Below, piece by piece: positions 1-8,820 of a stretch of DNA of 64,000 bases; the stretch's first letter is position 1, and every line of letters begins with the position of its first letter. Where the stretch lies: positions 41,725-105,724 of the forward strand of contig NZ_WSQA01000016.1 of the NCBI RefSeq assembly GCF_009768885.1. Reading direction: 5' to 3'. The notes beneath the pieces were generated by a model. That model made no database searches. It saw only the letters and a program-made list of their open reading frames with translations, and had not been told where the DNA came from. This stretch comes from Sphingobacterium humi (lineage in GTDB: Bacteria > Bacteroidota > Bacteroidia > Sphingobacteriales > Sphingobacteriaceae). The translations under genes were made by a program, and so were the position numbers.

Positions 1-1937
1 AAGTGATGCGGTCTAATCCCGTATTGTTTCCGGCGTATTATCCTGTAGATGAAGACCATCAATATGTTGAACATATTATGTTCGGGAATTATGATCTTAA
101 TAATAGATATGTCAACCCATATGCTGATTTGGTTAGAGGATACAAAGACCAAAGCAGATCGCAAATGTTGGCCCAATTGGAACTCAAGCAAGACCTGAGC
201 TCCATTACTGAAGGCCTCTCGGTGAGAGGACTACTAAATTTGACCCGACTGTCAAACTTTTATTATACAAGAGCATATAATCCTTTTTATTATGAAGTAG
301 GATCCTACGATTTTATTGCCAACACCTATAAAATTGATCGTATGAACCAAAATGGAACAGAATATTTAGGGTTTACTGAAGGGCCCAAAACCCTGAATTC
401 TATGTTTTATTTTGAGTCAGCATTGAACTATAATCGAACATTTAAGGAAAAACATAATGTCGGCGGACTACTTGTTGCTACCGCTAGAGAAAGCCTGAAT
501 GCTAATGCCGGAGACCTACTCCAGTCCTTGCCATCTCGAAATATGGGACTTTCAGGTAGAGCGACCTATGCTTATGATAGACGCTATTTCGCGGAGTTTA
601 ATTTTGGGTATAATGGTTCGGAGCGTTTTGATGCCAGAAACCGCTTTGGATTTTTCCCCTCAGCAGGTATAGCATGGAGTGTTTCCAATGAAAAGTTCTT
701 TGAACCCTACCGGAATATTATTAGTAAGCTAAGATTCAGATATACCTATGGGCTGGTAGGAAATGATCAAATTGGCGATGTCAGCGATCGGTTTTTCTAT
801 TTATCCAATGTCTCCATGAATGATGCAACCCGCGCAGCAAGGTTTGGACAGGATCTTAACGAAGTAAAAAATGGCGTAGTGGTGACTAGGTACGCGAATC
901 CAAATATCACCTGGGAGCGAGCAACAAAGCAAAATGTGGCCATGGAACTCAACATGTTTAATAAAGCCAATTTAATTGTTGAATACTTCAACGAAAAAAG
1001 AGATAATATATTAATGAATAGAGCGAGCATCCCAAATACAATGGGACTCTCTAGTTCAACAAAGTCTAATGTTGGTGAAGCACTTGGCCGCGGACTTGAC
1101 ATGTCCCTGGATTACCAGCAGGCCTGGTCAAAAGATTTATGGGCATCCGTTAGGGCAAATTTCACCTACGCGACAAGTCAGTACTCCGTGTATGAAGAAC
1201 CCGTATATCCTGAGGCCTGGAGATCCCGAGTTGGAACTTCGTTAAACCAAACCTACGGTTATATCGCTGAGCGATTATTTATTGATGACGAAGAAGCCCA
1301 AAATGCTCCAAGACAAGAATTTGGTATTTATGGTGGCGGAGATATTAAATATACAGATGTCAATAGAGATGGCAAGATTAATGAAGCCGATAGGGTGCCA
1401 ATTGGAAATCCTACAGTCCCAGAAATTATCTATGGATTCGGATTCTCCCTCAGCTATAAAAAGGTTGACGTATCTGCATTTTTTCAAGGATCTGCAAATG
1501 AGTCCTTTTGGATTGACCCCGCAGCGACAGCGCCTTTTGTATCCTACTATTATAATTCAACCGAGTCATCATCAGGAAGACTATTCATGAATCAGCTCTT
1601 GAAAGCTTACGCTGATAGCTATTGGTCGGAAGATAATAGAGATATCTATGCAACATTACCCCGCTTAAGCAATACTTTAAATGTCAATAATAGTCAGACA
1701 AGTACCTGGTATATGCGAAACGGTAATTTCTTGAGATTGAAACAGGTCGAACTCGGTTACACCTTCCCTAAAAAAACAATTGATCGTATTAAGGCCTCAA
1801 ATTTACGCCTCTATGTAAATGGATCTAACCTGCTATTGTTTAGCAAGTTTAAGCTTTGGGATGTCGAAATGGCCGGGAATGGATTAGGATACCCTTTACA
1901 ACGCGTGTTTAATGTCGGCCTTAATTTAACCTTTTAA
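1..1937 (+). CDS. SusC/RagA-type TonB-dependent outer membrane receptor, C-terminal part (5' end outside window)
   Basis: This is the C-terminal 640 or so residues of a SusC-family TonB-linked receptor, which imports oligosaccharides or other large ligands across the outer membrane together with a SusD lipoprotein. The reading frame is open to the window edge, so the signal peptide, carboxypeptidase-regulatory domain and plug lie upstream. Visible signs are many aromatic beta-strand segments, the family motif GLVGNDQIGD near residue 250, and a C-terminus ending in the aromatic pattern NVGLNLTF. SusD follows after a few bases, as usual. The ligand cannot be told from the sequence. Confidence 0.95.
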   Translation, partial: VMRSNPVLFPAYYPVDEDHQYVEHIMFGNYDLNNRYVNPYADLVRGYKDQSRSQMLAQLELKQDLSSITEGLSVRGLLNLTRLSNFYYTRAYNPFYYEVGSYDFIANTYKIDRMNQNGTEYLGFTEGPKTLNSMFYFESALNYNRTFKEKHNVGGLLVATARESLNANAGDLLQSLPSRNMGLSGRATYAYDRRYFAEFNFGYNGSERFDARNRFGFFPSAGIAWSVSNEKFFEPYRNIISKLRFRYTYGLVGNDQIGDVSDRFFYLSNVSMNDATRAARFGQDLNEVKNGVVVTRYANPNITWERATKQNVAMELNMFNKANLIVEYFNEKRDNILMNRASIPNTMGLSSSTKSNVGEALGRGLDMSLDYQQAWSKDLWASVRANFTYATSQYSVYEEPVYPEAWRSRVGTSLNQTYGYIAERLFIDDEEAQNAPRQEFGIYGGGDIKYTDVNRDGKINEADRVPIGNPTVPEIIYGFGFSLSYKKVDVSAFFQGSANESFWIDPAATAPFVSYYYNSTESSSGRLFMNQLLKAYADSYWSEDNRDIYATLPRLSNTLNVNNSQTSTWYMRNGNFLRLKQVELGYTFPKKTIDRIKASNLRLYVNGSNLLLFSKFKLWDVEMAGNGLGYPLQRVFNVGLNLTF

Positions 1938-1948
1938 ATCGATTGAAA

Positions 1949-3844
1949 ATGAAACTTTATAATACCAAGCGAGTAGCCATGTTAGCCCTGCTAACAATCT
2001 TTCTCACTTCATGTAATCGCTACCTGGATATTATTCCAGATAATGTCCCAACCCTTGACCATGCTTTCGCCATGCGTTCAGAGGCCGAAAAATACCTATA
2101 TACCTGCTATTCATATATGCCTACAGATGGAGGCATGGCCTCAGATCCAGCCATGCTAGCAGGGGATGAAATTTGGACCAACGACCTATCAGGAAGTTAT
2201 CGCTTTAGCCATATCATGTTTAATATAGCTAACGGTAGACAAACAACAATAAATCCTGCTGGTGAAGCAATATGGGTCAGCCTATATAGAGGTTTACGGG
2301 ATTGTAATATTTTCCTTGAAAACATCGGAAAGGTTAAAGACATCTCAGAAGAGGAAATGAAAGAATGGATTGCCGAGGTGAAATTCCTTAAAGCATATTA
2401 CCATTTTTACCTGCTGCGCATGTATGGACCGATACCTTTGGTCAAAGAGAATTTACCAGTGGATATCAATGTTGCAGATGTTCAGATAGCTCGCGAACCT
2501 GTCGATGAATGCTTTAACTATATCATATCATTGCTGGATGAGGTAAAAGATGATTTGCAACCGACTATAACCGATCCAATTCGGATGATGGGCCGAATCA
2601 CGAAACCCATTGTGTACTCCCTAAAGGCTAAAGTGTTGTTAACGGCCGCAAGCCCCCTGTTTAATGGGAATAAAGACCAAGCAGCACTTCAGAATCGCGA
2701 TGGACTTCAGCTGTTTAATCAAACATATGATCCCCAAAAATGGAAATTGGCGGCACAGGCATGTAAGGAGGCGATCGATCAATGCCATGAAGCAGGAATT
2801 AAGCTTTTTGAATTTATGCCAGGAGGAGCGACTACCAATATATCAGATCAATTGAAGCTTCAAATGAAGTTGAGAAACGCCTTCACGGAACGTTGGAATT
2901 CAGAAATAATCTGGGCAAATACACAAAGTGTTGCATCCTCTCTACAGCTATGGGCAACACCTAACCTAACTACCTATTTAGATAATCCCAATGTGACATT
3001 TGAATTGGCAGTGCCTTTAAAAATTGTTGATATTTTTTACACAAAAAATGGACTACCGATAAATGAAGATAAAACATGGCAAGCCAACTCAACCACGCGT
3101 ATTGGCGGGATAGATGACCAATTACTAATTAAGCTGAACTATGAAACAGCCGAAAGTAACTTTGATCGTGAACCTCGGTTTTATGCCTATCTGGGATTTG
3201 ATGGTGGAGTATGGTATGGTCATGGCTACTATAACGACCAAGTGCCATCAGGAATTTATCATGTAGAAGGTAAACTTGGACAAAAGAACGGTAAAAAAGG
3301 AAGCTTTGGATCTATTACCGGCTATTATGTGAAAAAATTTGTTCACTATCAAAGCACACAAGCAAATAATGGAGGGTATTCAACAGTTAATTACCCTTGG
3401 CCATTAATTCGATTGCCACACCTGTACCTCATGTATGCTGAGGCCTTAAATGAACAATCGGGCCCAACAGAAGAGGTTCATCAATTTGTAAATATCGTTC
3501 GTGAACGCGCTGGATTACCAACAATAAGAGATGCTTGGGACAATTTTGGGATAAATAAAAAATATACTACACAATCCGGAATGCGGGATATCATACGACG
3601 TGAGACCTTAGTAGAAACGGCTTTTGAGGGCGTTCGCTTCTGGGATTTAAAACGTTGGAAGACCGCCCCTGATGAACTATCAAGACCTATCGAAGGGTGG
3701 AATGTTTTTGGGCAAACTGTGCCTGAGTACTATAAAAAACAACTTATTTACGCTCAAAAATTCTCTATGAAGGATTACTTCTTCCCAATCAGAGACGCAA
3801 ACCTGTTAAGTAATAAAAACCTGGTGCAAAACCTAGGTTGGTAA
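1949..3844 (+). CDS. SusD/RagB family nutrient-binding outer membrane lipoprotein
   Basis: SusD-like surface lipoprotein that caps the SusC barrel and binds the substrate. A lipoprotein signal peptide ends at the lipobox LTSC. The N-terminal TPR-like helices are followed by the typical SusD_RagB C-terminal region, with LPHLYLMYAEALNEQ, NIVRERAGLP and FEGVRFWDLKRW. The ATG at 1949 is preferred to the upstream in-frame TTG at 1943 because it starts directly before the positively charged signal region. Length (about 631 residues) is normal. It is the second gene of the operon, 11 bases after SusC. Confidence 0.95.
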   Translation: MKLYNTKRVAMLALLTIFLTSCNRYLDIIPDNVPTLDHAFAMRSEAEKYLYTCYSYMPTDGGMASDPAMLAGDEIWTNDLSGSYRFSHIMFNIANGRQTTINPAGEAIWVSLYRGLRDCNIFLENIGKVKDISEEEMKEWIAEVKFLKAYYHFYLLRMYGPIPLVKENLPVDINVADVQIAREPVDECFNYIISLLDEVKDDLQPTITDPIRMMGRITKPIVYSLKAKVLLTAASPLFNGNKDQAALQNRDGLQLFNQTYDPQKWKLAAQACKEAIDQCHEAGIKLFEFMPGGATTNISDQLKLQMKLRNAFTERWNSEIIWANTQSVASSLQLWATPNLTTYLDNPNVTFELAVPLKIVDIFYTKNGLPINEDKTWQANSTTRIGGIDDQLLIKLNYETAESNFDREPRFYAYLGFDGGVWYGHGYYNDQVPSGIYHVEGKLGQKNGKKGSFGSITGYYVKKFVHYQSTQANNGGYSTVNYPWPLIRLPHLYLMYAEALNEQSGPTEEVHQFVNIVRERAGLPTIRDAWDNFGINKKYTTQSGMRDIIRRETLVETAFEGVRFWDLKRWKTAPDELSRPIEGWNVFGQTVPEYYKKQLIYAQKFSMKDYFFPIRDANLLSNKNLVQNLGW

Positions 3845-3867
3845 TTGTACCGTATAATAATCGTGTT

Positions 3868-5046
3868 ATGAGAAATTTAGTTAAATTAATTGCATGCATA
3901 TTTATCTATTTAGTTGTTCAGAGCTGTGAAGAAGAGCCTCGAATGGATTATATAGATACTAACGGTGAAGCACCTGCCCAAGTGTCAAATATCGTCGTGG
4001 AAAATACCCCTGGAGGGGCAATCCTGAAATATAAATTGAATAAGGATGTCAATTTAGCCTATGTAAAAGCCGTTTATGAAATTACCCCCGGAGTATTGAA
4101 AGAAAGTAAGTCTTCCATATACTCAGATACCTTAAAGCTTGAAGGTTTTGGAAATACCCAGGAGCATGAAGTAAAGGTGTATAGCGTAGGTAGAAATGAA
4201 AAGGTTTCCCAACCCGTTATCGTCAAGGTAAAGCCTTTAATTCCGCCGGTAACCTTGGCTTATGATGACCTGAGCATTGAAACGGCATTTGGTGGTGTTC
4301 GGGTAAGAATAAAAAACCAACTCAAAGCAAATCTAGCCATCGTAATTGATGCCGATACAGCAGGAAAAGGGGTGCTAAGGCCTCTTCAAACTTTTTATAC
4401 CGCTGTAGATTCAGGAACATTTACCGTGCGGGGACTGTCCAGTAAGGATATGCAATTCTCCGTTTACCTCCGTGATCGGTGGGGTAATAAATCACTCGCA
4501 GTGGTGAAGAACCTTACGCCCCTGTTTGAGAAATCTGTTCCCAAACCATTTGCAATGTATCAATTGCCAACAGATCAGCCCGCATTATCTGGTTCCTATG
4601 CCTTAACAAATATGTGGGATGGGGTCGCAAGTGCTGCTATTTATGCCTCTAGGAATAATACACCGATGCCGCAATGGTTTACAGTAGATTTAAAAATTCC
4701 TGTGGTATTAAGTCGTATGAAAGCACACCAGCGTGTACAGAACTTTACCTACAACTACTCCTGCGTCAAAGCTTTCGAATTATGGGGGAGTAATAATCCC
4801 GCTTCTGATGGTAGCTGGGAAGGTTGGTCTTTGATAGGGAAATTTAACTCCTTTAAACCTTCAGGAACGCCCTTAGGAACGCTAACAGCTGAAGATATAG
4901 CCTACGGATACCGGGATGGGGAAGATTTTGAAATGCCTGATACACCACCGGCATATCGGTATGTAAGGTTTAAAACCACAGAAACTTGGATGCTCGGTGC
5001 CAATCAAGTTACAATTTCGGAGCTGTCATTTTGGGGAGAATTCTAA
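3868..5046 (+). CDS. PUL surface lipoprotein with C-terminal discoidin-like domain (DUF4959/DUF5126/DUF5000 architecture)
   Basis: Exported lipoprotein of about 392 residues, starting MRNLVKLIACIF with the lipobox VVQSC. The open frame extends upstream and overlaps the SusD end, but the ATG at 3868 directly precedes the signal peptide. Two Ig/Fn3-like strands-rich segments are followed by a C-terminal region (WDG, PQWFTVDL, RYVRFKTTETW) that looks like a galactose-binding/F5-8 type C fold. This matches the DUF4959-DUF5126-DUF5000 proteins known next to SusC/SusD. A glycan-binding role at the cell surface is inferred. Confidence 0.8.
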   Translation: MRNLVKLIACIFIYLVVQSCEEEPRMDYIDTNGEAPAQVSNIVVENTPGGAILKYKLNKDVNLAYVKAVYEITPGVLKESKSSIYSDTLKLEGFGNTQEHEVKVYSVGRNEKVSQPVIVKVKPLIPPVTLAYDDLSIETAFGGVRVRIKNQLKANLAIVIDADTAGKGVLRPLQTFYTAVDSGTFTVRGLSSKDMQFSVYLRDRWGNKSLAVVKNLTPLFEKSVPKPFAMYQLPTDQPALSGSYALTNMWDGVASAAIYASRNNTPMPQWFTVDLKIPVVLSRMKAHQRVQNFTYNYSCVKAFELWGSNNPASDGSWEGWSLIGKFNSFKPSGTPLGTLTAEDIAYGYRDGEDFEMPDTPPAYRYVRFKTTETWMLGANQVTISELSFWGEF

Positions 5047-5066
5047 GGATTAAATACTAGAAAATT

Positions 5067-6155
5067 ATGAATAATATTAAATATTTAATTTGGAGTTGTT
5101 TGTGGATTATCTCCATGACATCTTGTAAAAAAATGGATAGTACCTACAAGGAATACGTAGTTCCAAGCGGCATTGTATATCCAGGAAAGGTAGTAGAGGC
5201 AAATTTCAAGTCTGGGTTAAATGAAGCACAACTAAATTGGAATAGAGGTTCAGATCCTAAAGTAACGAAAGCTAGGGTGTATTGGAACTATTATAAAGAT
5301 TCTATTGACGTTCCTATGCCAATTGACCAAAGTAATGTATCATGCACCATAAAAGATTTAGAAGAAAATTTCTATACCTTTATTATTAAAACCTTAGACG
5401 ATGATGGTCATATTTCAGTGCCAGTAGAGGTTTCTGGCGGCGTATTAGGGGAACGGTTTAAATCTTCTTTATCAAATCGGACAGCAGCACCAAAGGTCAA
5501 CATCGATAATTCTGTTTCCATTACGTTTACTCCAGTAAATAGTACTAGCGACCTTGTGAAGTCTGAAATTGAATATACATCGGTGAACGATCAAGTAAAA
5601 ACAGTTACCATCGATTCAAATGTTAATTCCATTTTAATAGATGATTATAAATTAGGGAGCACCTATAAAATGAGAACTTATTTTATGCCGGAAACGGCCT
5701 TTGAGTCAATCGTTAGTTCGGATGAAACCTATACGATAACCAAGCTAAATAAGCAAGAATGGAAAATAGCAGGATATTCGAGTTTTTACAATACGGATAC
5801 ACCCGCTAAAATGATAGACGGGAATCCTGCAACGCGATGGGGAACACTCTCACCCCATGTATACCCCCATTTTTTTACCGTAGATTTTGGTGTCCAACGA
5901 ACTTTAAGTTCTTTTAGTCTTTGGAGACAAACTCCAAGTAATGAAGAAGGTCCGAATGAAGTGCAATTTTTAGGAAGCGATGACAATATCAATTTTGTGG
6001 ATTTAGGAAATTATCCCTTTAATCGGCAAAGTAGCGCAGAACAAATTTACCAATTGGCGGAACCAAAAACTTTTCGATACCTTAAGGTTAGACAAATTAA
6101 TGGGCCCAAAGCTTATGTTGTAATGGGAGAATTCGATGTAACGGCAAAATTTTAA
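5067..6155 (+). CDS. DUF4998-like lipoprotein with C-terminal F5/8 type C domain
   Basis: Lipoprotein of 362 residues with signal peptide and lipobox SMTSC. The N-terminal half (YPGKV, ARVYWNYYKDS, TIKDLEENFYTF) resembles the DUF4998 family. The C-terminal 130 residues (MIDGNPATRWGT, PHFFTVDFG, FRYLKVRQ) are a clear discoidin-type carbohydrate-binding module. It is the last gene of the SusC/SusD operon, 20 bases after the preceding gene, and probably binds a glycan at the cell surface. No glycoside hydrolase follows it, so the substrate remains unknown. Confidence 0.8.
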   Translation: MNNIKYLIWSCLWIISMTSCKKMDSTYKEYVVPSGIVYPGKVVEANFKSGLNEAQLNWNRGSDPKVTKARVYWNYYKDSIDVPMPIDQSNVSCTIKDLEENFYTFIIKTLDDDGHISVPVEVSGGVLGERFKSSLSNRTAAPKVNIDNSVSITFTPVNSTSDLVKSEIEYTSVNDQVKTVTIDSNVNSILIDDYKLGSTYKMRTYFMPETAFESIVSSDETYTITKLNKQEWKIAGYSSFYNTDTPAKMIDGNPATRWGTLSPHVYPHFFTVDFGVQRTLSSFSLWRQTPSNEEGPNEVQFLGSDDNINFVDLGNYPFNRQSSAEQIYQLAEPKTFRYLKVRQINGPKAYVVMGEFDVTAKF

Positions 6156-6411
6156 CGAGATAAGGAAGGTGCGTTCTACCATAAAAGTATACGCTCTTTC
6201 CTGTTATCACAAATACGTCATTTATACATCGTGACCTGAGAGCAATTAAGGAAACAATTCTGCTGAATCTCAGATTTTATGTCAATTATTCAGAAAATAG
6301 GGCTGAATGTAAATGTAAAGAAAGAGTGTAGGCTGTAGATGCGCAGAATACGGAGCTTTGAGATGTAAGTTTCGTATCCTGCGCATTGTTTTTCTATGGA
6401 TGCGCATGTCA

Positions 6412-6522
6412 TTATGCGGCATTTTGCTCCGTTTCGTCTTCTATTTCTAAAATAGCTAATAATAGCAGGTAAGATCCCTTGTCTAATCCTAATTTTGAGG
6501 CTTTTTCTTCTATACTTTTCAT
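6412..6522 (-). CDS. small 36-residue hypothetical protein
   Basis: A short frame starting MKSIEEKASKLGLDKG and ending DETEQNAA, on the minus strand between the PUL and an IS fragment. It has an ATG, amphipathic helical character and a charged, protein-like composition, which is better than the other short frames nearby. I do not recognise it. It might be a real small gene or the remains of one associated with the mobile DNA beside it. Confidence 0.35.
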   Translation of the reverse strand: MKSIEEKASKLGLDKGSYLLLLAILEIEDETEQNAA

Positions 6523-6643
6523 GGTGGTCAAGCTTAAAGTTAAACTATTAGATGTTATATGGTTTTCAATAATCAAGATTTATGCATTTTGGTTGCAAAT
6601 CCCATAAAATCCCTAAAAATATCAATTAAGAACTATATTTTTT

Positions 6644-7078
6644 CAGTACTGTCCTAAATGAATTTTTTGTCATAAAAAATCCTTCTCCATTTGTGTTCAA
6701 TTGAAGAATTTGGTTAATTACTGGAAAGGTATCCTATGTGTGTTACTAAAAGAGCACATATTGTCCTTTTTTATCGGGAGGTTTTCCTGAAATGAACGGA
6801 TCATCCGCCCATTTCCACAGATCAATTTTCACGAATATGTTCAGCCTGATAAAGTTGACCAGATTCGAGAGGTTCCAGTCGTACTTTGCTTTCTTCTGAA
6901 TGTACTTAAAGAGCAGGATCCCGATAAGTGCAGTCCATTTTTGAATGTACACTGCATTTTCAGATGTTCCCACAAAACTGGTTACCTTAAGCCGTTGTTT
7001 GAGGTGCTTGAAGAAGGTTTCAATCTCCCAACGTTCTTTATAGAGCGCTGCTACGGTGGCTGGTTTCCAGGAGAATGT
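6644..7078 (-). mobile_element. 3' fragment of an IS4-family element
   Basis: Read on the minus strand, this copies the last 430 or so bases of the full element at 16646-18004, including the terminal sequence CAGTACTGTCCTAAATGA (6644-6661). The 5' two thirds are missing. Similarity stops near 7078, upstream of the codons for FSWKPATV. It is in inverted orientation relative to the full copy. Confidence 0.9.
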
Positions 7079-7150
7079 CAGTAACGCTAAGGTGTAATAT
7101 GAAAGAATATGATCTTGATTGTACACACCTGCGAAAATTGTAGGCTTCAA
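6746..7150 (-). pseudogene. truncated IS4-family transposase (C-terminal third fused to unrelated sequence)
   Basis: The last 110 or so codons match the C-terminus of the transposase at 16733-17902 nearly perfectly, including the conserved YKERWEIETFFKHLKQ block that carries the catalytic Glu of the DDE triad. The first 25 codons (MKPTIFAGVYNQ...) are not part of the transposase and come from the sequence beyond the deletion junction near 7078. Both catalytic Asp regions are missing, so the product cannot be an active transposase. Confidence 0.9.
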
Positions 7151-7442
7151 ACATAACTACAGCACATAGTAGCAATTGGATATCTATTTCGCTTTATATC
7201 CTTAGAAGCTGGAGGCTAGCTTCATCTAGGTTTGGACTCGACTGTTCAGGCTACTCATTAAAAAATGTCCTATGTTTGGGAGCATCATGAAAATTGCTTT
7301 TTTAGTGGTGACCTACAAGTAAGAATGATAAAATATTAATAGGTCGGTTTAGATGGGCTGGACAGCACTAAATAATGTTATTGATTAAAGTCATTAGGAA
7401 TGACCATGGATGAATAAATAGTTTGAAGGTTCAATAAGCGAC
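7151..7442. other. intergenic stretch, no gene seen
   Basis: About 290 bases between the IS4 fragment and the terminator of the next minus-strand gene. Stops are frequent in all frames and I recognise no protein fragment or RNA. It probably includes the flank created by the IS deletion. Confidence 0.5.
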
Positions 7443-7481
7443 AAAAAAATGGGGCTTATGAATTATGATCTTCATAAACCC
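7443..7481 (-). terminator. Rho-independent terminator of the exported protein gene at 7601-8581
   Basis: On the minus strand an 11-bp stem with one mismatch (arms 7452-7462 and 7471-7481, loop of 8) is followed by a run of seven T after one A (7443-7449 read as A on the plus strand). It lies 120 bases downstream of the stop codon of the minus-strand gene. Confidence 0.7.
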
Positions 7482-7600
7482 TGTTTGAATATTTTGACAT
7501 ATTGAAATTGTCATAAGTAATGTTTGTCCCGCTTAGAAATAAAAAATGGGTAGTCTTCAGAACCTTTGATAATCCTATCGCAAAGGCTTTTTGGTTGAAG

Positions 7601-8581
7601 TTAATTTTCGATAGCTTCATTCGTTTGTGCCAACCGCTGTGACCCTACATTGGCAGGGCAGGCAATATCATCAGTAGCATCATATAATAATACTTTTCCC
7701 GCTAATTTATCAATAGTTTCTTGTGGAACATGAATCTGTGTTCTTGTTCTAGAATAACCACTAGGGAAATAACGAATATAATATCCATCAGGATGATAGC
7801 TCCATATTCCACTTGGTGTATCTTGTCGAACCGGCGCCATACCTGCTAAAATAGCATATTGCTCAAATTCTGCTAACGTGTAATTTCCTGAAGAAACAAG
7901 CTCCCTGATTTGATTTTCTGCCTCAAAAACTGCCTGTATTTCCTTGGGTAGTTTGTTTTTTGCCTCCTGCATCACATCCAAAGGCAAAATACCTAAAGCT
8001 CCACCTTCGAGTTGTAAAAGCTGCTTTGGTGAAAGGAGTTTTAAGGCCGTTACCTTGACAGAGCCCGCATAATTGCTAAATTTTGTGCGTGCAATAATAG
8101 TCCATAATAACATTTGAATATCTTCTTGTTTTACCTCGGGATGGTTTTCAGCATTTTTTAGAATTGCTATAACAATATCCTTTTTCTTTCCCAGCGTAGG
8201 AGCATACATATAGCCATCCCCCGAGGAAGGAGCGTAGGTGCCAGCCTTTAGACAGTAGCTTTTATTAACTATTTCAAAATTACCCGCTTGAAGCAAGAAG
8301 TTACCATCCTTGTTTTTTGATAAAGTTTTTAGTGAAGTGAATGAAACCTCTGATTGAAAATCTGGCATTTTTTCATTAGCTCTGTCTACATCAGAAAAAT
8401 TAGTGCTAATGGGCTCAGGTTCCTTTAATATTTTATCAATCCCTAACAGCTTAACGCCTTTAGCAGTAGTTGCCTTTGAGGCCTTTTCCAAAAGGTTGCC
8501 AAATTGTGCGTACGAAACTGATGACCATGTCATGGTCAACAGAAGTATTACAGTTGTTAATAAATATTGGTTTTTATTCAT
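7601..8581 (-). CDS. exported protein of unknown function, 326 residues
   Basis: The protein begins with a classical signal peptide (MNKNQYLLTTVILLLTM, cleavage after SYAQ). The mature part is mostly helical, with several Lys/Leu-rich segments (KLLSPKQLLQLEGGALG, AKNKLPKEIQAVFEAENQI), and ends with a short Tyr-rich region (YHPDGYYIRYFPSGYSRT) and a C-terminal helix. I do not recognise the family. It is a single gene with its own terminator, probably periplasmic or at the cell surface. Confidence 0.75.
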   Translation of the reverse strand: MNKNQYLLTTVILLLTMTWSSVSYAQFGNLLEKASKATTAKGVKLLGIDKILKEPEPISTNFSDVDRANEKMPDFQSEVSFTSLKTLSKNKDGNFLLQAGNFEIVNKSYCLKAGTYAPSSGDGYMYAPTLGKKKDIVIAILKNAENHPEVKQEDIQMLLWTIIARTKFSNYAGSVKVTALKLLSPKQLLQLEGGALGILPLDVMQEAKNKLPKEIQAVFEAENQIRELVSSGNYTLAEFEQYAILAGMAPVRQDTPSGIWSYHPDGYYIRYFPSGYSRTRTQIHVPQETIDKLAGKVLLYDATDDIACPANVGSQRLAQTNEAIEN

Positions 8582-8714
8582 GGTTTTAACATTTGATTTT
8601 AACCTCCCTGAGCACTAATATACACGGAAAATTGTTTTTTTAATGAAGAAATTATCAATCCATAAAGCATTCGGCTCGATGATTCGCAATAACAAAAAAA
8701 AACACATAAAAAAC

Positions 8715-8820
8715 ATACATGATACATCGGGTATCACCAACAGCCATGAAAGTCACGGGCTCATAGTCCCAATAGGCATTTAGCCAAAACGGTATCTTAG
8801 TACCAATAAATATAAGACCT
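8715..8820 (+). ncRNA. candidate bridge-RNA region of the IS110-family element
   Basis: The noncoding sequence upstream of the transposase contains two small hairpins, one with arms GGG/CCC (GGGCTCATAGTCCC) and one with arms GGTA/TACC (GGTATCTTAGTACC). In the IS110 group proper the 5' noncoding end encodes the bridge RNA that pairs with target and donor DNA. That this region does the same here is inference from position and from the hairpins only. Confidence 0.35.

Noticed and set aside
797..1102. Minus-strand frame of 101 codons inside the first SusC gene
   Set aside because: It is a shadow of the SusC coding frame; the composition follows from the reverse complement.
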